A stretch of 64,000 nucleotides of DNA from Papaver somniferum (taxonomy: Eukaryota > Streptophyta > Magnoliopsida > Ranunculales > Papaveraceae), in the NCBI RefSeq assembly GCF_003573695.1, contig NC_039358.1:100130117-100194116 (forward strand). Reading direction: 5' to 3'. Below the pieces are notes generated by a model. The model was not told where the DNA came from. It was given only the letters and a program-made list of their open reading frames with translations, and did not search any database. Of the stretch, positions 10,469-22,323 are shown in pieces; the stretch's first letter is position 1; every line of letters begins with the position of its first letter. The position numbers and the translations under genes were made by a program.

Positions 10469-11465
10469 TCAGAGCAAACCGTCCAACAACAAATAATTTT
10501 TTCTAAAGGCCATCTCAAGCCTCTTTTGAAAATTTTCAGTCTTCACCTTCAAGTCTTGGACAACTTTCTCAACCCTTGCTGATTCCAGAGCAAATGCTCT
10601 CTACTCTTCCATGATGGCAGTGGTAGCAGAAATCACATTAGCAGCAGCCGCCGCTCTATCAATCTTGATGACCTCGAGCCGACGACGAAGCCAACCTACT
10701 TTGAACCGCAAAGTCTCACAATTCGAGATCATGTCATCCCATCTGTTCAATTCATGGTTCTTGACATCTCGCAGATTTATCTTGATCATTTCATCGATGA
10801 TAGGTAATAATCCAGCAATGGTAGTCAGAAGGGTCGGCAAAAAACCTCTCCATACTTCAGTAGTAGAAATGTGCTCGTACCTCCTCCAAAAAAAATCTTG
10901 CTATACAAGGATGCATAACATTTGGGGATGATGAAACCACCGACTAGCTGATTGTCTGGGAAAGTATTAACCATGGGAGTGTCGAACGGAAGTCCAGCTG
11001 CCGGATACTCACAAGAAGGAACCCTAGAATCAACATTTGCAGAGTTGGTAGAGTTTTCGTCAGCACGGTCGTCATCATCAGCTACAACTACGGACTTCTC
11101 GTTCTTTGTTTTCCTGGCGTCAACAACAACATGAACATCGACCTGCGACAAAAAATATTCAATTTCAGAAAAATTGGATAAGTGTTTGTTTGGAGAGAGC
11201 CTCTGGTCATAAACTCACGTATGTTCCAGTCTCAACACGAGTAGACCTATAACGAGCGGGAGCCTTGACAGTCCGCTTAGGCCTTAAACAGTAAGAGAAA
11301 GAAGAAGGTCGATTTCCCTGATTGTCCTGCGACAAATAATTTTTTTCAATCAACTATTATGATTATATGAAGATAAAAGAAAAGCGTGCAACTTACCGAA
11401 ATGGACGCTCCAACCTTGTGCTTTACCAGAGATTCATTTTGGGAAGAAGCGCTACTACCAGACAT
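10469..11465 (-). pseudogene. Spliced antisense gene A of the outer Tat element
   Basis: On the minus strand an ATG at 11465 opens a 23-codon exon (11397-11465) ending at a GTAAG donor. Exon 2 is 11219-11326 (36 codons) between a TTTGTCGCAG-type acceptor and a GTGAGT donor. Exon 3 runs from 11142, again after TTGTCGCAG. Introns are 70 and 76 bp, and all junctions are phase 0. Exon 3 encodes a basic then acidic stretch (VVVADDDDRAD), GGFIIPKCYASLY, and a long helical, coiled-coil-like tail. A T8 run near 10890 shifts the frame, TAG at 10601-10603 is premature, and the frame then stays open to 10469. Extra antisense ORFs at this place are established for Tat-group elements. The function is unknown. 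Confidence 0.75.
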
Positions 11466-12024
11466 GATAATGAGAGGTATGATCGTGATCAAAATTTCTT
11501 TTGATAATATGCAAAAGCGGAAGAAGATATGTCATATAAATAAGGAACCCCGAGTCTTGAAGATATATACAAGATACAGTGGATACTTATCTTCTGCGGA
11601 TAGTCAACTCAGTTGCGAGCTTTACTGAAACCCTAAGTTTCAAACAAGATCAATACTGGAGACGTGGAGGAAAATAACGTATTGGGGACTGACAATGACC
11701 AAAGCTGGACATAGTTTGAAAATATCCCCACGGCTTTGTGCACGTCACACGTCTTCCCAGCCTATGCGACACATTCTAGTATTATTCATAGACGGAAGTC
11801 ACTGGAGCACGCTGAAAGGGATTATGATGGATTTTGGCACAGGAACATTGATTCATTTCATTTAATTCAATCATAAGTGCAAGAGGAATCAATATTAATA
11901 AAAGGGTTTCTCATTCAAAAAAGAAAATCCTAATTCTGAAGTGAAGTTGTTCAAATAATCAAAGAGATGTATACTATGAAGACTGAAAAAACGTTCAAAT
12001 GTTCAAACAAGATTATGAGCAAGA

Positions 12025-12538
12025 CTAATCGTCAGAGTCATCCGATTCGTCGTCATCATCACCATCATCCTCTTCAGACTCTTTCTCGGAATCACTGTCT
12101 GATCTGGGGAATTCTTCCTCGAGATCGCCATACATTGCATAACAGTAATCTTCTTCATCACGTTCATCTTGGAGATCAGCCTCAACCAATCGCTCAATCT
12201 CTCTGTGTATGGCCTACTTCTGCGTACCATCGGCTCCCATATAGGTTCCTCTTCTTCGGCATATGAGTCTGAAGCTACACCATCAGGACGAGATCGGAGT
12301 TTCTCCTCAGCTTCTAGTGTTTTCCGCTGAATTTTACGCCTTTTCTCCCGATAATCAGCTATTATCTCCTCCCTGGCTTTCCTCTTCTAGAGCTCATCAC
12401 GAACAACTTTCAGCTCATCGAGGGGCATGCTATTTATTATCTTCTTAGCACGATCCGCATTGGCACGTGCATTAGCAGCAGAGATCTTGAAATCCTCCTC
12501 AGAAGAGCTAGAAGAATAATCACTGCTGGAAGTCACCA
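12025..12538 (-). pseudogene. Antisense gene B of the outer Tat element (acidic protein)
   Basis: On the minus strand an ATG at 12538 follows an acceptor-like TTCTGGTTCCAG by three bases. The protein begins Ser-rich (MVTSSSDYSSSS), continues basic and helical, and ends strongly acidic (SEEDDGDDDDESDDSDD) at TAG 12025-12027. It is interrupted by one in-frame TAG near 12390 and one frameshift near 12215. Small exon-like pieces upstream (near 12621-12635 and 12680-12693) have AG and GT borders, and a 5' UTR exon is likely at 13351-13485. Charged, low-complexity composition suggests a nuclear or nucleic-acid partner, but that is inference. Confidence 0.6.
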
Positions 12539-13350
12539 TTATCTGGAACCAGAAACACAGAATCATGGATATGCCAATGTCAATTTCACAATGAAATGGT
12601 AATCCTTAACTCTTACCTGTTTGTGATTTCACTAACAGAGTGATTATGATATAGGAGTTAACACTTCAAAACTCACTCGTTTCTTCGAACCTACAAAGTG
12701 AACAAAACTTTAGTTTTCGAAACTTGATTTTTCATAAAATCATGAACTTAATTTCTACTATGCGAACATTCACCATTGAGTTATGAAAAATTCACACCAA
12801 GGCAATATTTCATCATAAATAATTGTCTACTTTTAATGATTATTCAAAATCAAAATTTGATTTTCCAACAAAATAATATTTATATATATGAAAACATGAT
12901 TTACTCACGTATTCTTTTAAAAAAATAAGTATATATATATATATAATATATTTTTGAACGTGAGCAAAACTCACGTGAATAAAAAAAAATAGTGAATATT
13001 TCACGGTTTTAACAAAAAAAAAAACTTTCTCTTTCGTACGATCGTCCGTCTTTGAAACGAAGGTTTATTTCGATTTTGTGAAGATTCACACCTTTTAAGA
13101 TAAAGTTTTGGTTTTCATGAAAGCTCATAGACAAAATTTTATCACTGGACACAGGTCTATTTCAAAAAAAAAATCTCTCTTAAGCTAGGGATTATTGCTA
13201 GTTTCTTGAACTAATGATCGAACGAACGTACGTTCCTAAAACAAGGGTTTTTTCATAAAACACACGCCTATGTATACATATGTATATACAAGTTTAACAT
13301 GAACAACTCATGAACAAACAACAAACTTTCGGGAAAAAAAAATCGCTTAC

Positions 13351-13517
13351 TTGGTCGGTGTCGGCCGGACGGTGGTGGCGACGGTCGGACGCTGGTGGCT
13401 CCGGCGAGATCTTCTGCTCTCCTTCTCTGCTGCTGACGTGAAGAAGATGAAGGGGTGAAGGTGGTGGTCGTTCGTGTGGAGGAGAAATAAAAAAAAAAGG
13501 TTTTGTTCCCTTTTATA
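13351..13517 (-). promoter_or_regulatory. Candidate antisense promoter and 5' UTR exon in the Tat element
   Basis: Minus-strand TATAAAA at 13511-13517 (context GATATAAAAGGGAAC) is followed by CT-rich sequence typical of a plant 5' UTR, ending at a donor CCAA|GTAAGC (exon end 13351). A GGGCCC core, found in plant site II promoter elements, lies just upstream at 13562-13567. This would drive antisense gene B through a ~0.8 kb leader intron. Confidence 0.5.
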
Positions 13518-13802
13518 TCAAATTTTATTTCCAAAACCTAATTCCACAAGGATTTCCTTTTGGGCCCGAACCCGTGAATCCTAAACCGACCAAGGTTCCA
13601 TCACCGAATCAGCGGTGCTACATCAATTTACGCTCGTTAGATGATGCTCTTCATGCCACTGGGATCTTCGTTCAAGCCATGGTTCGCTCGTGCAGTCGAA
13701 AATCCGGTAACATCTTATCTTACGACTAAGTTCAATTACTTATTTTGTTCATAACTAGAAAATCACCATCCAGTGCTGACTGAGGAACATGATTGTCCCT
13801 CA

Positions 13803-13819
13803 CTAAGTAGGGGACTTAA
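13803..13819 (+). other. Polypurine tract of the outer Tat element
   Basis: ctaagtaggggacttaa ends directly before the 3' LTR start TGTAGATG at 13820. A GGGGAC core next to an LTR is the usual plus-strand primer of plant Ty3/gypsy elements. Confidence 0.82.
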
Positions 13820-14539
13820 TGTAGATGGTGGATTTTCTATAAAGGCTAAAATCGTAAAACCATAATTGTACATACTCCTGATCCAGCAATCAGATGAGTA
13901 TTAAGGTTCATGTCTCTCATTGAAGCATGAAAGCTCATGCCGCAAGAACCTCTGACTGAGAATACTGTCTCTCAGAGCATATGAATATGCAGTCACTCAA
14001 CTGAGGCAACGACATATCTCATGAATACTGAGCAATTTCAGTAATTACTTCTATATAGAATCGAACGATTGGACGGCTCCTAGACAGCTTGCCTGCTAGT
14101 ATAGAGCAATAACGTCTTCAGGATGTAACAATGTTTTGCCTGACTATATAAAAAAAATATGACGCTTAAACAAGCTCATGTCGCTCAATTCTTGAATAAT
14201 TAATGCTCCTAGGCGATCGTGCTAGTATAGAGCCATCAATTAATTATTTCTAAATCATTAGATTCATTAACTGAATCCCTAGAAAATATTCTACGTTTTT
14301 CATAATATTTCATTACTTCAATTCATGGTTCTTCCCAGCAGAATTCCATGGGTTAGTGATAAATATTCAACGTACGGGCATCTGAGCCGCTATCGAGTAA
14401 GCCCCGACCAAAATGGTGCAAGTGTATTCAGCAATAATGCACTAACGAGCACCTGAATGCACGAACGAGCGTTCCAAAATACGAAGGAACGATGAACCTA
14501 TGCAAAATAGGGAGAAAAATAATAATATAAAATATTAGG

Positions 14540-15200
14540 TAAGGCGCCAGGGGATTGGCCCACCGGCCGGCCAGTCATGTCGTGGCCAGTCTCACGCCTA
14601 ATTCTTTATTTTATCATATTTTTATTATTTTTCCTTGATCTCATGAAAATCCCTTCATTTGAACAAAACTCATTCGTTTGAGGAAACTCCTCAGTTTCAT
14701 GGTGTTTCCTTCATACCAAGGAAATAATATAAAATTGGGAAAGGTGTCAAAGGACCGGGTCTACTAGACGGTCGGTTATGCCCTAGTTGTGGCCGGTCCC
14801 ACACCTCATGATTCCTTATTATTTTATTATTATTATTTCCTTCATCCCATGAAATTCCTTGATTTCATGATATTTCCTTCAAATCATGAAAATAATATAA
14901 AATTAGGGAAAATTCACGGGACCGGGCCACTAGTCGGCCGACCATGCCCTAGCCATGCGCGGTCCCACACGCCCCTTATTTAATTATTATTATTATTATT
15001 GTTTCCTTCATCTCATGGAAATTCCTTCATTCAAGGAAACTCCTTAGTTTCACAAACTCCTTGATTTCATGATATTTCCTTAAAATCATGAAAATAATAT
15101 AAAATTAGGAAAAAGTGCCATGGGACCGGGCTTATTGGCCGTCCGGCCATGCCTTAGCCATATCCGGTCCCACACTTCATGATTCCTTGTTTTATTGTTA
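14540..15200 (+). repeat. Irregular tandem repeats inside the 3' LTR
   Basis: Four diverged units of about 165-210 bp, each with a GC-rich core around ccggtcccac (near 14585, 14793, 14958 and 15161) and AT-rich arms with ttccttcat and aaaataatataaaatt. A further related core lies at about 15375, and its match in the 5' LTR is at about 117. Spacing varies, so expansion was imprecise. Confidence 0.72.
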
Positions 15201-16415
15201 TTATTTCCTTCATCTTATGAAGTTTCTTCAGTTTGAGCAAAAACTTTCATATTTTCTCAAAATGTTGCTCAAACGCGCATCAGAAAATATCAAAATTTTC
15301 AGGACTGAGACAACACTTTGGTGACATGAGCATATTACCTTGACCGACCAAGGTTGGCTCTTTGGCTTGCAAGAGGCCGGTCCCACATATTTTCATCATT
15401 TGACCTAATTTATTCACATTAGGTTCAAACTCTTCCAAACAATTTGGAATTTCATAAAACGATCGTCAGTCGGTCCCATGACCAACCAGGGCCGGTTTCA
15501 TAACCCCTTGGTCGGTCCCTCATCTCTTCATAATTAGGTTTTATCACCTATGGCTCAGACGAGCATTATTTTAATGAATGATTAAACCAGGATTTAATCA
15601 TCCTTTCACCAACTGGTCTTCAAGAGACTTTGGTATTTTCTCACTCGAGCATCTGGGCGTTACATGGTCGACTCATCATCCCATGTAGCCGATCCCTCCT
15701 TCACTCGGTGGTTGATTTTTAATAAATCATCAATTAATCAACAATTGACCAAAATTAGGGTTTCGAATCCAAAGCTCTGCAAAACATAATTCTGAGCAGA
15801 TTCAAACACTAATAATTTTACGTTGATCCCGTGATCAACATTTTAATTATCATACTCGGTTCAGTTGCCAGTATTTTAAATTAATATTTTATTTGGTTCT
15901 GTTACCAATAATTCATCAAATGAGCAACATTTGCTCAGATGAGAAATATTTGCTCAGACTAAGGAATATTGGTTCAACTATCAATATTCAACAATTCATC
16001 AAATGAGCAATATTGGTTCACCTTAACTATCAACATTTATTCGACAATTATACCTCTGTCTCAACAGACACGTTCAATTCATGAGTCCCAGAACATTTGT
16101 TCAACTCCGCAATACAAAGACTCATCGTCTCATCAAGTCACAACTGACTAACTAAAATCACGAGACATCAATCGTGTCACATGGGGGGATATCAACTAGG
16201 GTTTTTGGTCTGGCGGTCTACAACACGTGTTCATACACGATGAGAATGTGAGCAAGTCGTGCAAGCAGTTAGAGGAGTTACCAAAGTAGTGGGTAGAAAA
16301 TCAACCAAGTCTCCGCACGATGAGCAACTGGTTTTAACGCGATTTCCACTTCCCCACTCTTTGACTCCAGCAACTGTCGCACTTCATGGGATCAAGGTGT
16401 TTACAATTCTTTCAA

Positions 16416-16423
16416 TATAAATA
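16416..16423 (+). promoter_or_regulatory. TATA box of the 3' LTR
   Basis: TATAAATA in the same context as the boxes at 1187 and 1714. It could drive readout transcription towards 16.9 kb. Confidence 0.5.
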
Positions 16424-17119
16424 AGTCTCTGAATCATGATTGAAACAACATACAATCTTTCGTCAAACAAACAACAAGAGAACAAAAACTCAACGTCTGA
16501 ACAATTACTCTCAACAGAGCAAATTCAATCAATAAGAACTTATCTTATTTCTTCACGTATAATACACAACATACCTACAATTTTGATCACCATTGATCTC
16601 ACACATTTCTAAGCTTCCCTCCAACAGATCGGCCCATCCTCTCTTGTGACCGAATTGACTCTGGAACGACCATTGTCTTGGTTTAGGCCGGAGTCCTACA
16701 GATTGATCTCTCGAATTCAAAGCACTCCCTTTTTGCAGTGCATCTGTGTGAGGTTAAACAGTTCTCTCGGTTCAAGGAGTTTCCTCCGCACTGTCGTCTC
16801 CTCAATTCCTTAAAAAACAGCAACTAGTTTTGCCCCATCTACAGCTCTATACAATGATGCTTCATATATATATATATATCGATTATTTTGAGCTTCTTAC
16901 TTAAAATCGATGCTTCATATACATCGATTGCGAACGATATTTTATAAATATCGATTTTATAAATAACTTATTATTTAACCTAAAGAGCATTACATGCTAT
17001 TTCTCGCGACAAGTCTCACAACTTGACTTGTAGCTAGCATATGACCGCCCGCCGCCTAGCTTGTGCGTGATTTGTCAAAAAATAGGTCTTGCAAGTAAGA
17101 CCCACTCAGCGACTTGCCA

Positions 17120-17745
17120 CGTATTTTCTACAAAATACTCGAGACATCAAACATGTCACAAGCCGGAGGATGTTCATCGGGGTATTGGTCTGGCGGTTTA
17201 CAACGTGCGGCGTGCAACACGCCCATTATAAGAAAGTGTCAGGAAAGACGAGCGGTTAGTGATGATAGAGAAGTAGTGGGAGTAAAACCAACCAGTCTTC
17301 CTCTCATGGTAGGGACGTGGTTTTTACCATTCTACACAATCTCCACTTCTCCATCACTCAACTACTTCCACTTCCTATGAGATCAGTGTGTGTTCGACTA
17401 TGACTTATATAAATATATTTTCCAATCTATTTCAACCAACAGAAGTGTTATCAGCACAAGTATCCAGAAAACACAAAGAATTTATAGCTTTACATTTCGC
17501 AAGCAAGTTCCACATTCCGATACAAGTCATAAAACAACCACACTTTCATAGTTCAACATTCTGATCTCAACACCTGCTTCGCTTCCCTCCCTAAGATCAA
17601 CCCTCCTCTTTCATTTTGTGACCGAAAAAAGACTGGAATGGCCATTTCTTGGTTTAGGCCAGAATTGTACAGATTGATCTCTCGAATCTAAAGTACTATT
17701 GTGCATTACATTTGTTTAGGGTTTATATTCGTTCCTCGGCGGCAC
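17120..17745 (+). repeat. Relic LTR related to the outer Tat LTR
   Basis: Phrases of the Tat LTR recur in the same order but diverged: ggtattggtctggcggttt (about 17180), a TATATAAA-type box at 17406-17415, ggtttaggcc (about 17650) and gattgatctctcgaat (about 17675). It has no intact end and abuts copia sequence. It is an older, truncated member of a sister family. The AT-rich 16844-17110 before it holds a short (AT)n run and nothing else I recognise. Confidence 0.75.
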
Positions 17746-18683
17746 ACCCAAATTTACCATTTCCAGCAGAATCAGTTTTTACCCTACTACAATTAGCATC
17801 CATATTTACGTCAAAAGTTGTACTCTTTCCCCTTCGCTTCAGGTTTTGTCCCATGTGGTTTTCCTGACAAGGTGTTAACGAGGAAACATCTTGTTGACGT
17901 TTAATTTCTTTCAAAATGTTGATATTTGTGCTCTTTTTCCTTCGTCCAAATTTTTCCCACTGGGTTTTACTCACAAGGTTTTAGTGAGGCAATAGTTCAA
18001 CATGGTGGTCATCCAAGGGGGAGTTGTATCAAATTACGGTTATTTGGTGGATTCCTGCCGTTAACTAAGTCATTTTATTAGACCACATCAACATAACCAT
18101 CTCCTATGACTTTGGATATCTTTCTAAATGGATGAGGTATGATCACAAATTTTGTTCACCTATGCAACTGTAACTACATATTGGCACTTTGGTGGAAAAA
18201 TTACATCAACTACTTCTGCAAATCATCTTCGAGAAGCAAGTCCTCAATGTATTTAACGAAGCATGAATACTTGAGAACACTACCATTAGAAGACAAACAC
18301 AAAAGAAGACTTCATCAACTGGCAAATTTCTCATGAAAGCATTCCTATCTTTAGTATTCAAGAAATTCGTTCATCAAAATTGGAAAATCTCGACTCGAAG
18401 ATTTGCAAGCCAAGATTCAACTGAATTACTTATTAAGGGGAGCATCATAGTAAAAGGTATTTTACCGGACTATCACGTTGTACTCTTTTTCCTTCGTCAA
18501 GGTTTTGTCCCACAAGATTTTTCCTTGTCAAGGTTTTAATGAGGCAACATATGCATGACCAGCTTCGTTCTAAGTTTACTCACAATTATACTCTTTTCCC
18601 TTCGATCAAGTTTTGTCCCTTTGGGATTTCCTGACAAGGTTTTAACGAGGCAATTAGCTTAGACACAATGTCATCAGGGGGAG
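17745..18683 (+). mobile_element. 3' end of a Ty1/copia element
   Basis: No intact ORF remains. Around 18350 the text FKKFVHQNWK resembles the FxKLVHxIGM motif at the end of copia RNase H. A ~70-bp motif (ctcttt.cccttcg ... ttttgtccca ... gacaaggttttaacgaggcaa) occurs four times: 17821-17890, 17928-17994, 18480-18550 and 18588-18654. Each pair is followed by a purine run (ccaagggggag at 18014 and tcagggggag at 18674). This is the usual text just before the 3' LTR of many plant copia elements. Confidence 0.72.
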
Positions 18684-18874
18684 TGTTATAAACGTGTAAT
18701 TATGTTAATAATATCTAGGGTAAATCTCGTTTATTAATGGGATGCCCTTGTGTGTAGCCTTATAAATAGAGGCTCTAATGTTTGTCTATTGTACACATCT
18801 AATGTAATTCTCTCTGCTTCTTCTCCTTATTTTCTGTCTACTTCTCTATTCACGGGAATTTTTAAATTTTGTCA
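18684..18874 (+). repeat. Copia 3' LTR, about 191 bp
   Basis: It starts TGTTATAAACG directly after the polypurine run and contains TATAAATA (18761-18768). It probably ends at ttttgtca (18874), though the end is chosen only by the CA rule. No matching 5' LTR was seen, so the TSD is untested. Confidence 0.6.
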
Positions 18875-19991
18875 TATTACTAGATAACCCGTATTATTAA
18901 ATAAAGGGATATCTTTTTGAAATTATCTTTTTAATTGATTATTGTCGGTATAAAAAACAAGTATAATTTGATAGTCATATTTATATTCATTAAGTATGTG
19001 TTTTAAAATGTTTTTCAACGGTATAACACGCATGAATATCCATGGTATAATATGAGAGGTAAATCATTTCTAAATTTTACCGATTACTAATTATTATCCG
19101 TACAAATATGATTGTAAAAAATATTTAAAATTACTCATTCTTCCTCCTGGTCTGAAGAGTTTATATTCATTTTCTTCCAAGCCTTAAAAATTGTGCAAAC
19201 TGGAACCAGGTAACCTTTCGTGGGATTGAGGAAGTATATGTTAGGTTTTACGGTTTTATTCTCTTTCTTTAGGCAGAAATAAGGTGTCATTGTGGTGTCA
19301 TTTTTGTTTCACCGGTGACAGGTCGTACACAGATTATCTTTCTCTCATTCTCTCCCCCTCTCTCTCTCTCCACAGGAACTCCACCAATTTCCATTTCTAC
19401 TGCTGGTAAAATTCTGTAATTTCACCTTATTTTTTTTCACCATTTCCTTTCCCGTTATCGTTATCATTATATTGATTGATTAATCTGCATCTACGTAGGG
19501 GAGCCAAACTGAGAAATACTACAAAATGTTTGTTAAAGTACTAATTAGGTTGAATTATATTCATTTCATTTGAAAAGTTTAGGTTTCTCAAAAAAGAAGA
19601 TTATGAAGAAGAATATGAATGAACCTGAGAAAGTTTAGATTGTAGTTTTCATTAAAGATTTCCGGTGGTTGGAATCATATTAACCTTGTTTGCATTTTCA
19701 TACAAGTTGTCCATAATCTACCTTATAATAATGACGCTGACAAGTTTTCTTATTGACTGTATGAATGAATTTGTCTGTTAGAGATAGCATGTCGCGAATG
19801 TTTAAAAATTTCATAATCACCTTTCGATTATTAAGAGCTGATTGTGATAAACTGTCCAGAAACACTGTTTTGTGAAACGTTCTTACCTAGCTTTCAATTA
19901 TTAAGAGCTAGGATATGATTTTCTCATATCTGTGTAATTATGACTGCACTATCTTTCTTTGTTTTACATTGGTGTCTTCTGTTGATGCTAG
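18875..19991 (+). promoter_or_regulatory. 5' flank and leader of the SLT-domain gene
   Basis: The first 300 bp are AT-rich with no feature. A pyrimidine-rich tract (19340-19378) precedes an exon-like stretch ending at a donor CTG|GTAAAA (19405), and an acceptor gatgctag ends at 19991. These suggest a leader exon and intron before the coding start. A further donor-like CCAG|GTAACC lies near 19209. The true transcription start cannot be fixed. Confidence 0.4.
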
Positions 19992-20014
19992 ATGACATAA
20001 GCGTATTTGCTGAG

Positions 20015-22288
20015 ATGGGTGTTAGCTTCAAATACTGGGATGATTGCCTCGACGCAGACGACATGGAAGAAATGTGGAATGATGTGGAGGTGAGTAAGGA
20101 ATGGATTGACGCTGGAGAAATGAAAGGACAGAAAGTTCACTTGTCACGCGATCCTGATGGACAAGCATTTCTCACACAGACTGAGATGAAGGTAAATGAG
20201 TAATTTACATATCCTGTTTGATGAATGATGACACATTTGTTTACACTGCTGATAACACGCAATAGTGTTTGCATGCCAAGGACAATATGATGTATTAGTT
20301 ATTCTATCCATCTGAAGTTCACTTAGACGGGGCTCCAAACATTTTTCTAGTCTCTTATATTTCACCATCAGAAAATATATCTGTAATCCTGCCTTGACTG
20401 TTCTACTTTTGCTTGTTTATTGTTTGGTGTGTATCAGGCTGTGGCTGGGATTGTCGCTCGTAGGCATTTCTTATCGCAGATTGATCCGGTAATCTTCTAA
20501 TGGCTATATCATTATTGAACTTCTTCAAAAACACCATAAATGATATTTCTCATTCATCAAATCTATTAAGTTCTTTCTGGAAATGTCACATTTTCTAATT
20601 TTATGACCCCGGTATGTGATTTCTGCATTGATGCATATTCCTGTGCTTTCAGTTTTAAAGGCTTAGATGTATGAAAGACTCACTGCAATTTTGATTTAAA
20701 GTTTCCAAAGTTTTGCTTCCTTACTTTGTTTTGCAGGACATGATTTGTGCTATTTCTGAACTTGAAAGTGATAGACAACCTCTTGCAATGCGGTACAATA
20801 AAAAAACTAAGGACACCACTGTGGGGATAATGCAGGTTCTACCAAAAACTGCAGAGTGGCTAGTGAGGTATGACTAGATGACATAACAATTGCTTCTTGA
20901 AATCCAAAGTTAAAAAGATTACAAAAAGTGCCGCAATGCATCATATCTTTAGGCTAACGAAGCTCTGGAATTCCTTCCAGGGAGAATGGTTACCAGACCT
21001 ATCAAATTGAAGGGAACTTGGAGCTATTGCACAAGCCTTTTATAAATGTTTTTTTTGGTGCAGCATACCTTAAGTGGTTATCAAGTTATGATGGAAAGTA
21101 TGATACCAATAGTTCAGTCTCTATTCAGTAGGGATGCTATCTTTTAATAAGATGTAACCACATTTCTTAAAACTTTCTTCAGTGTTTTCATACTGCGGCT
21201 GATGTTTTCAGAGATAGGAACGAAGAGTTTGTGGTGAGGGCTTATAGAGGGGGCCCAAAGAAAGCTAATCACAAGTCAACATTGGATTATTGGAGAAGAT
21301 ACCTTTTGGTGAAGCAGAGTCTGCCATCTAGGAGGTTGAGTGTTTTAACATATGCATACTTGAGGATATAAAAAGTTTTATCTGCTAGCCTTGTTAATAT
21401 TCCCATAATCGTGATTGGATTGCTGCACAACAATGTGTGACATCTGTTGCATAAAATCCTGGTTTCTGTTTTGAAATCTTCTGATATGTATACGACATTT
21501 TGGAACCAATAAAAGGGTTTCAGTAATTTGATTCTGACCTAAGGAATTTGCAGTTTCACCATTTATCAGACATGACTAGTAAACCCTCTGTGTAGGCCAC
21601 TTGGAGATGGTTCATTTTTTTTCCATCTTTGTGAGTGTTCCAGTCCAAAACTTTATTATCACCACGATAAAAAACTCGTTCATGAACTTTTAACTGCATT
21701 AAAAACCGATAGAGTTCTTACAGTAATGGGGCTGCTGAAAGTCTTAGATGATCCGAGGTGTTTTTTTTTGTTTCAGGATGATGTCTATGGTGAAGAAATT
21801 ATCCACATGATAAATACCCCATGAATTATCTTCATCTGGGCCTCCAAAAACAGATGCAGATAAAAGAAATTGCTTACTTATATCTTATATTTATCTGGTC
21901 ATTTGGTTTCATAAAAAGCACGGTGCACTTATTTGGTATGCTTGAACTCCAATAGTACAAATTTAATTATGCTAGAACCATAGGTTAGACCCTAATCAAA
22001 GGTATTATGGTTTTTTGATGTTCCTTAAACTTAATGGCTTGGCATATCTAGAATACAATACAAATAAGCAGCTGGCTTCTATGGGAAGGGTGTTGACCGT
22101 TGAGTTGTCTAGGCTGGAATAACTCTAGAACTTATATAGGGATTCCTTTTTCCCCAATGATTGGATAGAGCTTTTGTTGCTTTATCTCTCTATCTCAGTT
22201 AGAAACGTGTTTCATTTGGGTGTTTGGTTTGGAAAATGCAACATAATTCTGGAATTTTCAGTAAAGGAGAAGATATGGTCTGTTTTAC

Positions 22289-22323
<35 letters not shown>

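Larger units (their letters stand above)
1..16843 (+). mobile_element. Ty3/gypsy LTR retrotransposon, Tat-type, 5' LTR cut by the window edge
   Basis: LTR-like sequence at 1-2140 recurs at 15264-16843. The internal order is primer-binding site, gag remnant, aspartic protease, reverse transcriptase, RNase H, a second RNase H-like domain, integrase, a ~3.5 kb region with antisense genes, polypurine tract and 3' LTR. The second RNase H and the antisense genes before the 3' LTR are established marks of the Tat/Ogre/Retand group. Comparison with the complete 3' LTR suggests about 1.44 kb of the 5' LTR lies before base 1. The element is dead: gag is mostly deleted, pol carries several stops and frameshifts, and RT is split by a nested insertion. 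The TSD cannot be tested because the left flank is outside the window. Confidence 0.92.
13820..16843 (+). repeat. 3' LTR of the outer Tat element (3024 bp)
   Basis: It runs from TGTAGATG (13820) to CATCTACA (16836-16843), an 8-bp perfect terminal inverted repeat with canonical TG/CA ends. The 3' portion matches window positions 1-2140. It contains a GC-rich tandem repeat block (about 14540-15200) and one TATAAATA at 16416-16423. Confidence 0.93.

Noticed and set aside
13268..13534. Minus-strand ORF of 88 codons as a protein
   Set aside because: It starts upstream of the TATA box at 13511 and is low-complexity. The region is better read as promoter plus 5' UTR exon.
16844..16990. Possible target-site duplication after the outer 3' LTR (gctct)
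   Set aside because: The left flank is outside the window, so it cannot be tested.
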